Origin: Wocania ichthyoenteri Th78
GTDB lineage: Bacteria; Bacteroidota; Bacteroidia; Flavobacteriales; Flavobacteriaceae
NCBI RefSeq assembly: GCF_000789235.1
Contig: NZ_KN525716.1
Location: 1,651,674-1,715,673, forward strand
Reading direction: 5' to 3'
DNA length: 64,000 nucleotides
Shown: positions 47,460 through 57,093 of the stretch, piece by piece
How the letters are laid out: each line of letters starts with the position of its first letter
Numbering within the stretch: position 1 is the stretch's first letter
The notes under the pieces: model-generated
Seen by the model: the letters and a program-made list of their open reading frames with translations, nothing else
The model's database searches: none
What the model was told of the DNA's origin: nothing
Made by a program: the position numbers and the translations under genes

Positions 47460-48407
47460 ATGAACAGCCATTTCAAATCAATAATTCTTCAAAGCACTGG
47501 TGCATCATCTTTATCTGAAAAAGAACTCATTCAAGAATTATGGAGTGGCTATGGTAAAATTATTCGTGTTGCATTAGAAAACACTTCTACAGAAAGTGTT
47601 GTTGTTAAACATGTGCAATTGCCTAGAAACCATAATCATCCAAGAGGATGGAATACAGATATTGGGCATCAAAGAAAATTGAAATCGTATCAAGTAGAAA
47701 CTACGTGGTATGAGCAATATAGCAAATATAGTATGGCACGTTTACCAAAATGTTTTGCTATTGAAAATAAAGATGATGAAACACTTATAGTACTCGAAGA
47801 TTTAAATAAAGTTGGTTTTTCATTGCGAAAACAAAATGTAGATTGGAAAGATATTGACAAATGCTTAGAGTGGTTGGCTCAATTTCATGCGAGTTATTTA
47901 GGCGAGATCCCTAACGGAATTTGGGAGGTTGGTACCTATTGGCATTTGGAAACTAGACCTCAAGAATTAGAGGTTTTAGAAGACACCCAATTAAAAAACG
48001 CTGCTGCTGCCATTAGCAACAAATTGAATAATTGTAACTTTAAAACCTTTGTACATGGCGATGCAAAATTGGCAAACTTTTGTTTTTCTGAAAACGGACA
48101 AGTTGCCGGCGTAGATTTTCAATATGTAGGCGGTGGCTGTGGCATAAAAGATGTTGCCTATTTTATTGGAAGTTGCCTTAATGAAAGTGATTGTGAACGT
48201 TTAGAATCAAAACTATTAGACACCTATTTTACACACTTAGAAAAAGCCCTTGGCAAAAAAAATGAAGCACTTGAAAAAGAATGGCGATCTTTATATTATG
48301 TGGCTTGGGCAGATTTTCATCGATTTTTAAAAGGCTGGAGCCCTGGCCATTGGAAAATTAATAGTTATAGCGAACGCATAACGGCTAAAGTCATTAAAAA
48401 CCTATAA
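47460..48407 (+). CDS. EcKinase-like aminoglycoside-phosphotransferase-fold kinase
   Basis: This 315-residue kinase-fold protein is of the ecdysteroid-kinase-like/DUF1679 type. The catalytic loop is [13 protein letters not shown] (His199, Asp201, Asn206) and the metal-binding Asp219 is in [10 protein letters not shown]. The upstream ATP-binding lobe includes [10 protein letters not shown] and the linker [11 protein letters not shown]. The natural substrate in bacteria is unknown. Its stop is 2 bases from the next ATG, so it is coupled to the CysQ-like phosphatase. A kinase beside a phosphatase suggests linked turnover of a phosphorylated small molecule. Confidence 0.8.
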   Translation: MNSHFKSIILQSTGASSLSEKELIQELWSGYGKIIRVALENTSTESVVVKHVQLPRNHNHPRGWNTDIGHQRKLKSYQVETTWYEQYSKYSMARLPKCFAIENKDDETLIVLEDLNKVGFSLRKQNVDWKDIDKCLEWLAQFHASYLGEIPNGIWEVGTYWHLETRPQELEVLEDTQLKNAAAAISNKLNNCNFKTFVHGDAKLANFCFSENGQVAGVDFQYVGGGCGIKDVAYFIGSCLNESDCERLESKLLDTYFTHLEKALGKKNEALEKEWRSLYYVAWADFHRFLKGWSPGHWKINSYSERITAKVIKNL

Positions 48408-48409
48408 TA

Positions 48410-49240
48410 ATGGATTTAAATCATTTAGCAAATATAGCCATTGAAGCGGCACTTTCTGCTGGAAAAATTATTCAGAAACATCTAAATGATAACCTTATTG
48501 TAGAGCAAAAAGAAGGTGGTTCTAATTATGCTTCTCAGGTAGTGACAAAAGTAGATCGTGAATGTGAACATATTATTTTATCGCATTTAATACCCACTTG
48601 TAAAGTGTTTGATATAGGCTTATTATCAGAAGAAACAGATGATGATAAAAGCCGATTTGAAAAAAATTTCTTTTGGTGTATAGACCCTTTAGATGGTACA
48701 CTAGCATTTATTAATAAACAACCTGGATTTTCTGTATCTATTGCTTTAGTTGCTAAAGATGGAACGCCTGTAATTGGCGTTGTGTTTAATCCTAGCACTG
48801 AAACACTATATCATGCTATAAAAGGAAAGGGCGCTTATAAAAATAGAAGTCCTTGGCATATTAAAAACACGAATGACTATTTAACTTACGTGACCGATAA
48901 AAAATTAAAAGACACTCCTAAGTCTTCTAAAATACAAAGCATACTTAACACACATAAAACCAATTTAGAATTAAAAGACATTAAAGAAATTTCAGGAGCA
49001 GGCGCAGTACTAAATGTCATTTTAGTTTTAGAAAACGGGCCTGCATGTTTTTTAAAACTACCTAAAGATGACCTAGGAGGAGGCAGTATTTGGGACTTTG
49101 CAGCCACAGCTTGTATTTACCACGAACTGGGGTTACTGGCAACAAACTTTAAAGGTGAACTATTAGATTTAAATAAAAAAGATGGTGCTTTTATGAATCA
49201 TCAAGGGGTTTATTATTCCAATTTAAAAAAACGTGAATGA
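48410..49240 (+). CDS. Inositol-monophosphatase-family phosphatase, CysQ-like
   Basis: This 276-residue lithium-sensitive-type phosphatase has metal ligands Glu74-Glu75 (LLSEETDDD), Asp92 and Asp95 (WCIDPLDGT), and Trp228-Asp229 (GGGSIWDFAA). CysQ members remove the 3'-phosphate of adenosine 3',5'-bisphosphate, while others act on inositol phosphates. The absence of sulfate-assimilation genes here leaves the substrate open. It is tightly coupled to the kinase upstream. Confidence 0.82.
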   Translation: MDLNHLANIAIEAALSAGKIIQKHLNDNLIVEQKEGGSNYASQVVTKVDRECEHIILSHLIPTCKVFDIGLLSEETDDDKSRFEKNFFWCIDPLDGTLAFINKQPGFSVSIALVAKDGTPVIGVVFNPSTETLYHAIKGKGAYKNRSPWHIKNTNDYLTYVTDKKLKDTPKSSKIQSILNTHKTNLELKDIKEISGAGAVLNVILVLENGPACFLKLPKDDLGGGSIWDFAATACIYHELGLLATNFKGELLDLNKKDGAFMNHQGVYYSNLKKRE

Positions 49241-49266
49241 CTACCAGTATTCAATAATATAAAAGA

Positions 49267-50277
49267 TTACTGTTCCGCCTTACGCATAAACTCCTCACAT
49301 TTTTCTACCATGTTTTTACTGCCACAAACAAATGGTACACGTTGGTGCAACTCGGTTGGCACCACATCCATAGTTCGTGTAAACCCATCACTAGATTTTC
49401 CATTAGCTTGCTCTGCTAAAAAAGCCATAGGATTACATTCATATAACAAACGTAGTTTTCCATTAGGATTTTTTGAGCTTTGTGGATATAAATAAATACC
49501 GCCTTTAATCATATTTCTGTGAAAATCAGAAACCAAAGATCCTATATATCTCGATGTATACGGTCTGTCTTCTTCTTCTTGTTGACAATATTTAATATAA
49601 TTTTTTATACCCTGAGGGAAGTGAATATAGTTCCCTTCATTTACAGAATAAATATTGCCATCTTCGGGAAATTGCATATCCGGATGTGATAAATAAAATG
49701 ATCCTATAGCTGGGTTTAATGTAAATCCATTTACACCGTCACCAGTGGTATAAACAAGCATCGTAGATGTCCCATAAACCACATAACCTGCTGCTACTTG
49801 TTGGCTTCCTTTTTGAAGGAAATCTGCTAAAGTAACTGGAGTTCCAACTGGAGTTACCCGTCTATAAACAGAAAAGATAGTTCCTACGGAAACATTAACA
49901 TCGATATTCGATGAGCCATCTAATGGGTCAATTAAAACAATATATTTATTCTGATTATTTTCATCTTGACTATTAATCGAAATAAAGTCATCTTCCTCCT
50001 CACTTGCAATCCCACAAACAATATTTCTTTTAGTTAGTGTTTGTATAAATTTTTCATTCGCATAAACATCTAGTTTTTGTTGATCTTCACCTTGAATATT
50101 TGTATCGCCTGCAGCACCAATTATATCAACCAATCCTGCTTTATTAACTTCATGGTTTACAACCTTTGCTGCCAATCGAATAGAATTAATAAGTCGAGAT
50201 AATTCGCCCGAACTATACTTAAACGACGTTTGATTTTCAATAATAAACTCACCTAAAGTTTGATTTTTTCTAGACAT
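49267..50277 (-). CDS. fbp: Class I fructose-1,6-bisphosphatase
   Basis: This 336-residue gluconeogenic enzyme hydrolyses fructose 1,6-bisphosphate. The start at 50277 ([16 protein letters not shown]) fits the family; an ATG 8 codons earlier is less likely. Metal and substrate motifs are [50 protein letters not shown] and [19 protein letters not shown]. It is convergent with the phosphatase gene and divergent from the GNAT gene. Confidence 0.97.
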   Translation of the reverse strand: MSRKNQTLGEFIIENQTSFKYSSGELSRLINSIRLAAKVVNHEVNKAGLVDIIGAAGDTNIQGEDQQKLDVYANEKFIQTLTKRNIVCGIASEEEDDFISINSQDENNQNKYIVLIDPLDGSSNIDVNVSVGTIFSVYRRVTPVGTPVTLADFLQKGSQQVAAGYVVYGTSTMLVYTTGDGVNGFTLNPAIGSFYLSHPDMQFPEDGNIYSVNEGNYIHFPQGIKNYIKYCQQEEEDRPYTSRYIGSLVSDFHRNMIKGGIYLYPQSSKNPNGKLRLLYECNPMAFLAEQANGKSSDGFTRTMDVVPTELHQRVPFVCGSKNMVEKCEEFMRKAEQ

Positions 50278-50373
50278 GAAAACGTTTTTTTGTTTGTGCA
50301 AATATCTGTTAATTTTTAACTAACTACAACGTTTTCGTAAAAGATTAATGTGTTTAAATATTTAACTTTAAAC

Positions 50374-50381
50374 TATATTTG
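50374..50381 (+). promoter_or_regulatory. -7 box of the GNAT/aspartokinase/olsF run
   Basis: TATATTTG is an exact TAnnTTTG match, 16 bases before the ATG at 50398. No strong -33 element was found. Confidence 0.6.
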
Positions 50382-50397
50382 ATATTATTTTAAAAAT

Positions 50398-50877
50398 ATG
50401 AAATATAATATAAGAAACGCTAACAAGAATGATATGGCAGAAGTTCTTGAATTAATAAAAGAACTAGCTCATTTCGAAAAAGAAGCTGATGCTGTTGAAG
50501 TTACTGTTGAAGATTTACAAAGAGATGGTTATGGAGAAAATCCCAGATTTCATTGCTTTGTTGCAGAAGTAGATTCAAAAATAGAAGGCATTGCTTTAGT
50601 ATACAACCGCTACTCCACATGGAAAGGAAGGGTTTTACACCTTGAAGATTTAGTGGTAAGCAAAAAAATGAGAGGTGCTGGCATAGGTACTGCTCTTTTA
50701 GATGAAGTTGTTAAATATGGGTACCATTTGGGTGTAAAACGCATTAATTGGGAAGTGTTAGATTGGAACGAACCAGCCATTACTCTCTACGAAAAAAAAG
50801 GTGCTGATGTAAAACGCGATTGGGATGTGGTGCATTTAAATGAAATGGGGATTAAAAATTATGTAGCAAACCTATAA
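50398..50877 (+). CDS. GNAT-family N-acetyltransferase
   Basis: The 159-residue acetyltransferase reads like the diamine/small-molecule group. Motifs are MKYNIRNANKNDMAEVLELI, the acetyl-CoA strand VLHLEDLVVSKKMRGAGIGT and RINWEVLDWNEPAITLYEKKG, the last typical of spermidine- or thialysine-acetyltransferase-like proteins. The acceptor is not known. The aspartokinase ATG follows 1 base after its stop. Confidence 0.9.
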   Translation: MKYNIRNANKNDMAEVLELIKELAHFEKEADAVEVTVEDLQRDGYGENPRFHCFVAEVDSKIEGIALVYNRYSTWKGRVLHLEDLVVSKKMRGAGIGTALLDEVVKYGYHLGVKRINWEVLDWNEPAITLYEKKGADVKRDWDVVHLNEMGIKNYVANL

Positions 50878-50878
50878 T

Positions 50879-52129
50879 ATGCAAGTATTCAAATTTGGTG
50901 GTGCATCGGTTAAGGACGCAAATGGTGTAAAAAACTTAGCGACGGTGTTACAAAAAGTGGGGTATAAAAATACTTTAATTGTAGTTTCGGCAATGGGAAA
51001 AACCACCAACGCTATCGAGCTTGTTTTAAAAAATTATTTTGAAAATAAAGCTGAATTACAAAGTTCGCTACAGGAGGTTAAAAAATTTCATAATGAAATT
51101 TTATTAGATTTATTTGATAATGAAAATCATCCAGTCTTTAAAAAAATAACAACACTTTTTGGTGAATTAACTAGTTTTTTTAAAACCAATAAATCACCTG
51201 ATTACAACTTTGTTTACGATCAAACCATTGGTTATGGCGAACTCATTTCGACCACTATTATAAGCGAATACTTAAACACAATTGGCATAAAAAACAATTG
51301 GATAGATGTACGCAATCAAATAAAAACCGATAATTATTACAGGCGAGCGAATGTGAATTGGGACGACACACAACGCTTAATAACCTCACAATTCAACAAA
51401 AATGTTTTAAATATTACACAAGGTTTTTTAGGAAGTGATTCCAATAATTTTACAACTACCCTTGGAAGAGAAGGAAGCGACTATACCGCAGCCATTTATG
51501 CTTATTGTTTAAATGCCGAAAGCGTTACCATATGGAAAGATGTTCCGGGGGTTTTAAATGCAGATCCGCGTTATTTTGAAAATGCACAATTACTTAATAA
51601 AATATCGTATCGAGAGGCTATAGAATTGGCTTTTTACGGTGCCTCAGTTATTCACCCAAAAACATTACAACCTCTACAAGGAAAAGAAATTCCGCTTTAT
51701 GTTAAATCCTTTTTAAATCCTGATAAAATAGGTACAATGGTTGGTAAAAACACCACTTTAAAACCTATGATTCCTTGCTTTATTGTTAAGAAAAACCAAG
51801 TCCTTATTTCTTTATCATCTTTAGATTTTTCATATATCGTAGAAGACAATATTAGCGCTATTTTTAAGTTATTACACCAATATAAAATGAAGGTAGATGT
51901 TATTCAAAATTCAGCCATCAGTTTTTCAGTTTGTGTAGATAATATTTATAACAATCTCGATAAATTATTACATCATTTAAAAGCAAAATTTAAAGTAACT
52001 TGCAACGAAAATGTATCACTTTACACAATTCGTCATTATAATGACAATGCCATAAAGCAAATTGAAACTGGTAAAACCGTGTTATTAAAACAATTAACAC
52101 AAGAAACAATTCAAGTAGTAACTAAATAG
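50879..52129 (+). CDS. Aspartate kinase
   Basis: This 416-residue monofunctional aspartokinase phosphorylates aspartate, the entry to lysine, threonine and methionine. The N-terminus MQVFKFGGASV and the ATP/aspartate motifs TTLGREGSDYTAA, VTIWKDVPGVLNADPRYF and AIELAFYGASVIHPKTLQPL are clear. About 115 C-terminal residues form an ACT-like regulatory part (VLISLSSLDFSYIVEDNISA). It sits between the GNAT and OlsF genes with 1- and 22-base gaps. Confidence 0.95.
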   Translation: MQVFKFGGASVKDANGVKNLATVLQKVGYKNTLIVVSAMGKTTNAIELVLKNYFENKAELQSSLQEVKKFHNEILLDLFDNENHPVFKKITTLFGELTSFFKTNKSPDYNFVYDQTIGYGELISTTIISEYLNTIGIKNNWIDVRNQIKTDNYYRRANVNWDDTQRLITSQFNKNVLNITQGFLGSDSNNFTTTLGREGSDYTAAIYAYCLNAESVTIWKDVPGVLNADPRYFENAQLLNKISYREAIELAFYGASVIHPKTLQPLQGKEIPLYVKSFLNPDKIGTMVGKNTTLKPMIPCFIVKKNQVLISLSSLDFSYIVEDNISAIFKLLHQYKMKVDVIQNSAISFSVCVDNIYNNLDKLLHHLKAKFKVTCNENVSLYTIRHYNDNAIKQIETGKTVLLKQLTQETIQVVTK

Positions 52130-52151
52130 TTTATTTAGTACATTTACACTC

Positions 52152-53981
52152 ATGACCAAACAACAAGATACTGGACTTGTAACCGCCAAAGAAGTAGCCA
52201 AAGCCATACAATTAGACAAATATGGTTTTATAGGTACTTTTATTGGTTGGCTTTTAATGAAAGTTCTTAAAATATCTACACTTAATAAATTTTACAATAG
52301 AAATAAGCACCTAAAAGACATCGAGTTTTTGGATAGCATATTAAATGAATTTCAAATAAAGTTTGAAATCCCAGAAGAAGACTTAAAACGACTTCCTAAA
52401 GATGGTGCTTATATTACAATTTCTAATCATCCGCTTGGAGGTATTGATGGAATTTTACTTTTAAAATTGATGCTAGAGCAACGCAAAGATTTTAAAATCA
52501 TAGCCAACTTTTTACTACATCGAATTGAGCCGATGAAACCTTACATTATGCCTGTAAATCCTTTTGAAGATAGGAAAGATGTAAAATCTAGTATTGCTGG
52601 TTTTAAAAACTCTATTCTGCATTTAAGAGAAGGCCATCCGCTTGGGGTATTTCCTGCAGGAGAAGTTTCAACTTATCGAGATGGTAAGTTAGTAGTTGAT
52701 AAACCATGGGAAGAAGCAGCTATGAAACTTATCAAAAAAGCTGAAGTCCCTGTAGTTCCCATTTATTTTCATGCTAAAAACAGTAAGTTATTTTATAAGC
52801 TTTCTAAAATTAGTGATACGTTTAGAACCGCAAAGTTACCCTCAGAAGTTTTAACACAGAAAAGGCGTGTTATTAAAGTTAGAATAGGGAAGCCTATTTC
52901 TGTAAACGACCAAAAAGAACACACAACACTTAATGAATTTACGGATTTTTTAAGACGAAAAACCTATATGCTTTCCAATGCTTTTGAGGATAAATCGAAA
53001 ATATTAGATAATATTTCGTCAACACTTAAAGTACCAAAAGCACCTAAAAAAATTGTAACTCCTGTTAATTCAGAAATCATGATTTCTGAAGTTGAAGCAC
53101 TTAAAAAAGAAGATTGCAAACTACTTACTAGTAAAAATTACGAAGTGTATTTAGCGCCTGCTAAAAGTATACCTAACATATTAAGAGAAATTGGGCGTTT
53201 ACGAGAAATCACCTTTCGGGAAGTGGGTGAAGGCACCAATGAATCTATCGATTTAGATGGTTTTGACACCTATTACCACCACATGTTTTTATGGGATAAC
53301 GAAAACAATTTAATAGCCGGTGCCTATAGAATGGGATTGGGTTCTCAAATCTTTGAACGTTATGGAATTGATGGTTTTTATTTACAAGACTTGTTTCGGT
53401 TTGAACCCGAATTATATAAAATGATGAGCCAATCCATAGAAATGGGACGCGCTTTTATTATAAAGGAATACCAGCAAAAACCAATGCCTTTATTTTTACT
53501 TTGGAAAGGTATTGTGCATACCACCTTACGCTATCCAGAACACAAATTTTTAATTGGTGGTGTAAGTATCAGTAATCAGTTTTCAAATTTCTCAAAATCA
53601 TTGATGATTGAATTTATGAAATCACATTATTACGACCCTTATATTGCACAATATGTGCATCCAAAAAAGGAATTTAAGGTGAAATTAAAAGATGCCGATA
53701 AAGAGTTTGTATTTGATGAAACCGAAGCCGATTTAAATAAATTCGACAAAATTATTGATGAGGTCGAACCAGGAGCATTACGCTTACCTGTACTCCTTAA
53801 AAAGTACATAAAACAAAATGCACGATTAGTAGCTTTTAATGTTGACCCATTATTTAATAATGCTGTTGACGGACTTATGTACATTAAAATTGCAGACTTG
53901 CCCGAAAGCACGGTACGACCTGTTATGGAGGAGTTTCAAGCAGAGTTGGAGCGCAAGTTTGTTGAGAATAATGGTGGTTAG
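52152..53981 (+). CDS. olsF: Bifunctional ornithine-lipid synthase (OlsF-like)
   Basis: The 609-residue fusion has an N-terminal PlsC-type acyltransferase (about 80-280) with SNHPLGGIDG (His93, Asp99; the usual H-x4-D is H-x5-D here) and FPAGEVSTY. The C-terminal acetyltransferase-like N-acyltransferase domain (about 310-500) has REITFREVGEGTNES, FLWDNENNLIAGAYRMG, SQSIEMGRAFI and GGVSISNQFSNFSK. OlsF, described in Serratia and Flavobacterium johnsoniae, acylates ornithine at both N and O to make phosphorus-free membrane lipid. Single-domain neighbours are absent, which agrees with one bifunctional enzyme. Confidence 0.85.
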   Translation: MTKQQDTGLVTAKEVAKAIQLDKYGFIGTFIGWLLMKVLKISTLNKFYNRNKHLKDIEFLDSILNEFQIKFEIPEEDLKRLPKDGAYITISNHPLGGIDGILLLKLMLEQRKDFKIIANFLLHRIEPMKPYIMPVNPFEDRKDVKSSIAGFKNSILHLREGHPLGVFPAGEVSTYRDGKLVVDKPWEEAAMKLIKKAEVPVVPIYFHAKNSKLFYKLSKISDTFRTAKLPSEVLTQKRRVIKVRIGKPISVNDQKEHTTLNEFTDFLRRKTYMLSNAFEDKSKILDNISSTLKVPKAPKKIVTPVNSEIMISEVEALKKEDCKLLTSKNYEVYLAPAKSIPNILREIGRLREITFREVGEGTNESIDLDGFDTYYHHMFLWDNENNLIAGAYRMGLGSQIFERYGIDGFYLQDLFRFEPELYKMMSQSIEMGRAFIIKEYQQKPMPLFLLWKGIVHTTLRYPEHKFLIGGVSISNQFSNFSKSLMIEFMKSHYYDPYIAQYVHPKKEFKVKLKDADKEFVFDETEADLNKFDKIIDEVEPGALRLPVLLKKYIKQNARLVAFNVDPLFNNAVDGLMYIKIADLPESTVRPVMEEFQAELERKFVENNGG

Positions 53982-54003
53982 CTAAATCTTATTCTAACCC
54001 GTT

Positions 54004-55329
54004 TTAATTTGAAAACTGCACATCAAAATCTAATATTTGTTGCTTTAATTTTTTAACAAGTTCAGGATTTTTATTTGCAACATTAACTTGCTCTTCTATA
54101 TCATTTTCCAAATTATAAAGAGCTACTTGAAATTCACCCTCTTTTTCTAAATTCCAACCTAGACTTTTTAAGATGTGTAATTTCCATTTTCCATGACGCA
54201 CAGCTTCTAATTCGCCATTTCTACCGTAAAAATAAAGTGATCGTTCCCCTAAGCTTATAGCTTTAGGATACATTAAAAATTCTAAAATATTATCGCCATC
54301 TAAATCCTTTGATTCATTAAAATTAGCATTACAAATACTGACAAAAGTTGGAAACAAATCCAATGTAGTTACCATTTCTGAACTTACAATACCTGATGGA
54401 ATTTTATTTGGCCATGTAATAATTCCAGGAACCCGTTGTCCGCCTTCCCATGTTTGCGCTTTATGCCCCTTTAAAGGATTAGCCGAACCTATTTCTGGAC
54501 CATTATCCGAAGTAAAAACAATTATAGTGTTTTCATAAATGCCTGCTTCCTTTAAAGCTTTAACGATTTCGCCAGCACTCCAATCGAGTTCCATAATAAC
54601 ATCTCCATATAAACCCAGTTTACTTTTACCTAAAAACTGCTCTGAAGCATATAATGGAGTGTGAGGCATATTATGTGCTAAATACATAAAAAAGGGTTGG
54701 TCTTTTTTTCTATTCTTTATTTGTTGAACCGCTTCTTCTGTATACATTTTAGTTAAATATCTTTGATCTAAACCTTTGTCTATTAATTTTTTATTTCTAT
54801 AAAACGGTAAAGGTGGTGACTGATAATCTATATGAGAATAATAATAATTATCCATATCATTAGAGTAAGGCACACCATAAAACTCATCAAAGCCTTGATT
54901 ATTGGGCATATACTTTTCTTTATGTCCTAAATGCCATTTCCCAATACAAGACGTTGTATAGCCATTATCTTTGAGTAACTCTGCCAAAGTATATTCTTTA
55001 GGGTCTAAACCTTCTTCAGAAAAAGGAGAAAGTACACCTTTGTGTAAATTAACACGCTTAGGATATTTACCTGTAAGTAATCCTGCCCTAGAAGGCGTAC
55101 AAACTGTTGCTGGCACATAAAAATCTGTAAACTTAATACCGTCGTTGGCTAAGGCATCAAAATTAGGTGTTTCAAAACCTACAGCTCCATAAGAACCTGT
55201 GTCTGCATATCCTTGGTCGTCTGTAAAAAAGATAATGATATTTGGTTTATCATTATTTACTTTTTCTTGGCAAGCATTTAGCAGTATTCCTAATAGAAAA
55301 ACATTTAAAGCAAAAGTTAAAGTTTTCAT
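54004..55329 (-). CDS. Sulfatase lipoprotein (S1-type, arylsulfatase-like)
   Basis: This 441-residue lipoprotein (lipobox LLNAC, Cys20) belongs to the formylglycine sulfatase family. The maturation motif is Cys77-Thr-Pro-Ser-Arg81 (PATVCTPSRAGLLTGKYP), and the metal aspartates are in FFTDDQGYAD (Asp37, Asp38). VFTSDNGPE and GKWHLGH complete the active site. Cys-type formylglycine needs a maturase encoded elsewhere. It probably desulfates algal or host glycans from the periplasm or surface. It stands alone and ends 22 bases from olsF, convergently. Confidence 0.94.
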   Translation of the reverse strand: MKTLTFALNVFLLGILLNACQEKVNNDKPNIIIFFTDDQGYADTGSYGAVGFETPNFDALANDGIKFTDFYVPATVCTPSRAGLLTGKYPKRVNLHKGVLSPFSEEGLDPKEYTLAELLKDNGYTTSCIGKWHLGHKEKYMPNNQGFDEFYGVPYSNDMDNYYYSHIDYQSPPLPFYRNKKLIDKGLDQRYLTKMYTEEAVQQIKNRKKDQPFFMYLAHNMPHTPLYASEQFLGKSKLGLYGDVIMELDWSAGEIVKALKEAGIYENTIIVFTSDNGPEIGSANPLKGHKAQTWEGGQRVPGIITWPNKIPSGIVSSEMVTTLDLFPTFVSICNANFNESKDLDGDNILEFLMYPKAISLGERSLYFYGRNGELEAVRHGKWKLHILKSLGWNLEKEGEFQVALYNLENDIEEQVNVANKNPELVKKLKQQILDFDVQFSN

Positions 55330-55449
55330 TTATTAAAATAAAGTTTATAACAATACTACTTAAAAAAAGAATTATAAACAAAAAGCTCTATTTGTTCTAT
55401 TTTGAAAAAATTTCAAATAGAATGTACGTGAAAATTTATAAAAGTGTGA

Positions 55450-55875
55450 TTAAACTAAATTATACTCCTCTACAAAATCCTTAAAATACCCCTTAATTTC
55501 TTCTCGTGCTTTTAAAAACGCTGCATGCTTTTCTGCTTCAGTTCCAATAACTTTTGATGGATCGAAAAAATTATGATGCAATCTCGTTGCATTTTTACTT
55601 GGGATATACGGACAGTTTTCATTGGCATGATCGCAAACCGTAATAATATAATCGAAATCTACATCAGCATATTCATCTACATGATTTGAAGTGTGATGAT
55701 CAATATTTAATCCATCTTCTTTCATAATAGCTAAAGCTCCAGGATTTAATCCGTGGGTTTCAATACCTGCACTATATACTTTTACCGTGCTGTTATCTAA
55801 AAAATGATTTAAATATCCATGTGCCATTTGGCTTCGGCATGAATTTCCTGTGCATAATACTAGAATGTTTTTCAT
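55450..55875 (-). CDS. arsC: Arsenate reductase, thioredoxin-coupled LMW-PTP type
   Basis: The 141-residue enzyme reduces arsenate to arsenite. The phosphatase-like loop is Cys8-TGNSC-Arg14-Ser15, and the relay cysteines are Cys81 and Cys88 (ITVCDHANENCPY). This pattern matches the Cys10/Cys82/Cys89 relay of the staphylococcal enzyme. NFFDPSK carries the general-acid Asp. It is the last gene of an arsR-DUF6428-arsC run on the minus strand. An arsenite efflux gene is not recognisable next to it. Confidence 0.93.
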   Translation of the reverse strand: MKNILVLCTGNSCRSQMAHGYLNHFLDNSTVKVYSAGIETHGLNPGALAIMKEDGLNIDHHTSNHVDEYADVDFDYIITVCDHANENCPYIPSKNATRLHHNFFDPSKVIGTEAEKHAAFLKAREEIKGYFKDFVEEYNLV

Positions 55876-56035
55876 TTAAAAAGTCTTCTTTTTATTTCCG
55901 CAAAGGCAGAAATTTTTTTTTAATTTAACTTTATTTATTTTGTCGCTAATACACGAATCAACTATTTAGAGCTTAATAGAAATCAACGTCAAACTGAACT
56001 CGTTTCTGTTTCTTATAATACTAATTATAGGATGA

Positions 56036-56063
56036 GATTCTGAAATAAATTCAGAATGACGAA
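56036..56063. repeat. 28-bp intergenic repeat, type B copy 1
   Basis: An imperfect palindrome starting GATTCTGAAATAAATTC and ending AATGACGAA, 24 of 28 bases identical to 61806-61833. It lies 3' of the DUF6428 gene. Confidence 0.65.
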
Positions 56064-56068
56064 ATTAT

Positions 56069-56566
56069 TTAACAACAATTTCCATCAGGCGTACAACATG
56101 GCTCATCGTTAGCTAAAACTAATTCTTTTTCTTCAGATACTCCGCAAGTTCTTTTAGCTTTGCAATCTGTTTTTTCAATGGCTAATTTAACTATTAAGTC
56201 ATTACCTCGTATTTCAAAATCGTTAACAAATAGTTGGGCTGTATTAAACGTAGCGTTGCTATATTCAAATTTCACCTCAGCATCTAAAATATAAGATTTC
56301 ATAGTGCCAACTTTTTTAAGAATAGCCATGGCTTTGTAAACCGACATGTATTCTGTTTTACCAATCTCATTTGGGCTTTCCCAAAGTTGAATAATGGTCT
56401 CTTTCCATGCATCGGTTTGTGAGCCACAGTCAACTGAATCTATTGAAACATGTTTTACTTCGGTTATATGATAATTAGCACCAACTAATTTATTTGGCGC
56501 ATATTCAAACAATAAATATTTGTCTTTGTTTTGTTCTAAAACGGTAAATAATTCTTGTGTTTTCAT
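56069..56566 (-). CDS. DUF6428-family protein of the arsenic operon
   Basis: A 165-residue soluble protein of unknown function lies between arsR and arsC. The opening MKTQELFTVLEQNKDKYLLF and the block GANYHITEVKHVSIDSVDCG are distinctive. The C-terminal third is cysteine-rich (KTDCKAKRTCG and the end CCTPDGNCC), which could bind a soft metal or metalloid. I take the family name from memory of the pattern. Position suggests an arsenic-linked role. Confidence 0.75.
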   Translation of the reverse strand: MKTQELFTVLEQNKDKYLLFEYAPNKLVGANYHITEVKHVSIDSVDCGSQTDAWKETIIQLWESPNEIGKTEYMSVYKAMAILKKVGTMKSYILDAEVKFEYSNATFNTAQLFVNDFEIRGNDLIVKLAIEKTDCKAKRTCGVSEEKELVLANDEPCCTPDGNCC

Positions 56567-56623
56567 AATAAATCTATTTAATTATTTTATAATTGAAAAT
56601 ATATTTGATGATGTATTAAAAGG

Positions 56624-56648
56624 CCTTTCGACTGCGCTCAAGGTGACA
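56624..56648. repeat. Diverged copy of the type A intergenic hairpin
   Basis: It begins CCTTTCGACTGCGCTC and ends AAGGTGACA. It shares the TTCGACTGCGCTCA core with the repeats at 61745 and 63476, with compensating changes in the outer stem (CCTT/AAGG). Confidence 0.65.
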
Positions 56649-56664
56649 TCTTCATAAAATTTAA

Positions 56665-56988
56665 TTAACAACAGTTTAATTTTGTGGTATTAAAGAATGC
56701 ATTTAATTGCTTTTGTAAAGCAGTCCATCGCTCTATATTAATACAATAGCACATACTTTTACCTTCAACCTCTCCCTTAAGCAATCCAATGCTTTTTAGT
56801 TCTTTTAAGTGTTGAGAGATTGTGGCTTGCGCTAAACCTATTTCTTCAACTAAATCGTTACAAATACATGCATTCTGATTGCTTATATATTGTAAAATAG
56901 CCACACGAGCAGGATGCCCAAGTACTTTAAAAAGTTGCGCTAAGTCGTTTTGTTGTTCAGTAAATATTTGTGATTTTGTAATTCCCAT
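56665..56988 (-). CDS. arsR: ArsR-family metalloregulator
   Basis: This 107-residue winged-helix repressor has the thiol sensor Cys41-x-Cys43 (NQNACICNDLVEEI) beside helix 3, DNA-recognition AQATISQHLKELKSIGLL, and more cysteines at MCYCIN and the C-terminal NCC. Members release DNA on arsenite or another thiophilic ion. It is first in the run with the DUF6428 gene and arsC, so it probably represses that operon. Confidence 0.93.
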   Translation of the reverse strand: MGITKSQIFTEQQNDLAQLFKVLGHPARVAILQYISNQNACICNDLVEEIGLAQATISQHLKELKSIGLLKGEVEGKSMCYCINIERWTALQKQLNAFFNTTKLNCC

Positions 56989-57093
56989 AACAATACATTT
57001 TAATATTGCAATATTACGATGTTAAATTAAATTAAAAAAGCCAAAATGTATTTATTTTGGCTTTCTGTATTTTATATATTGACTTTCAAAGGA

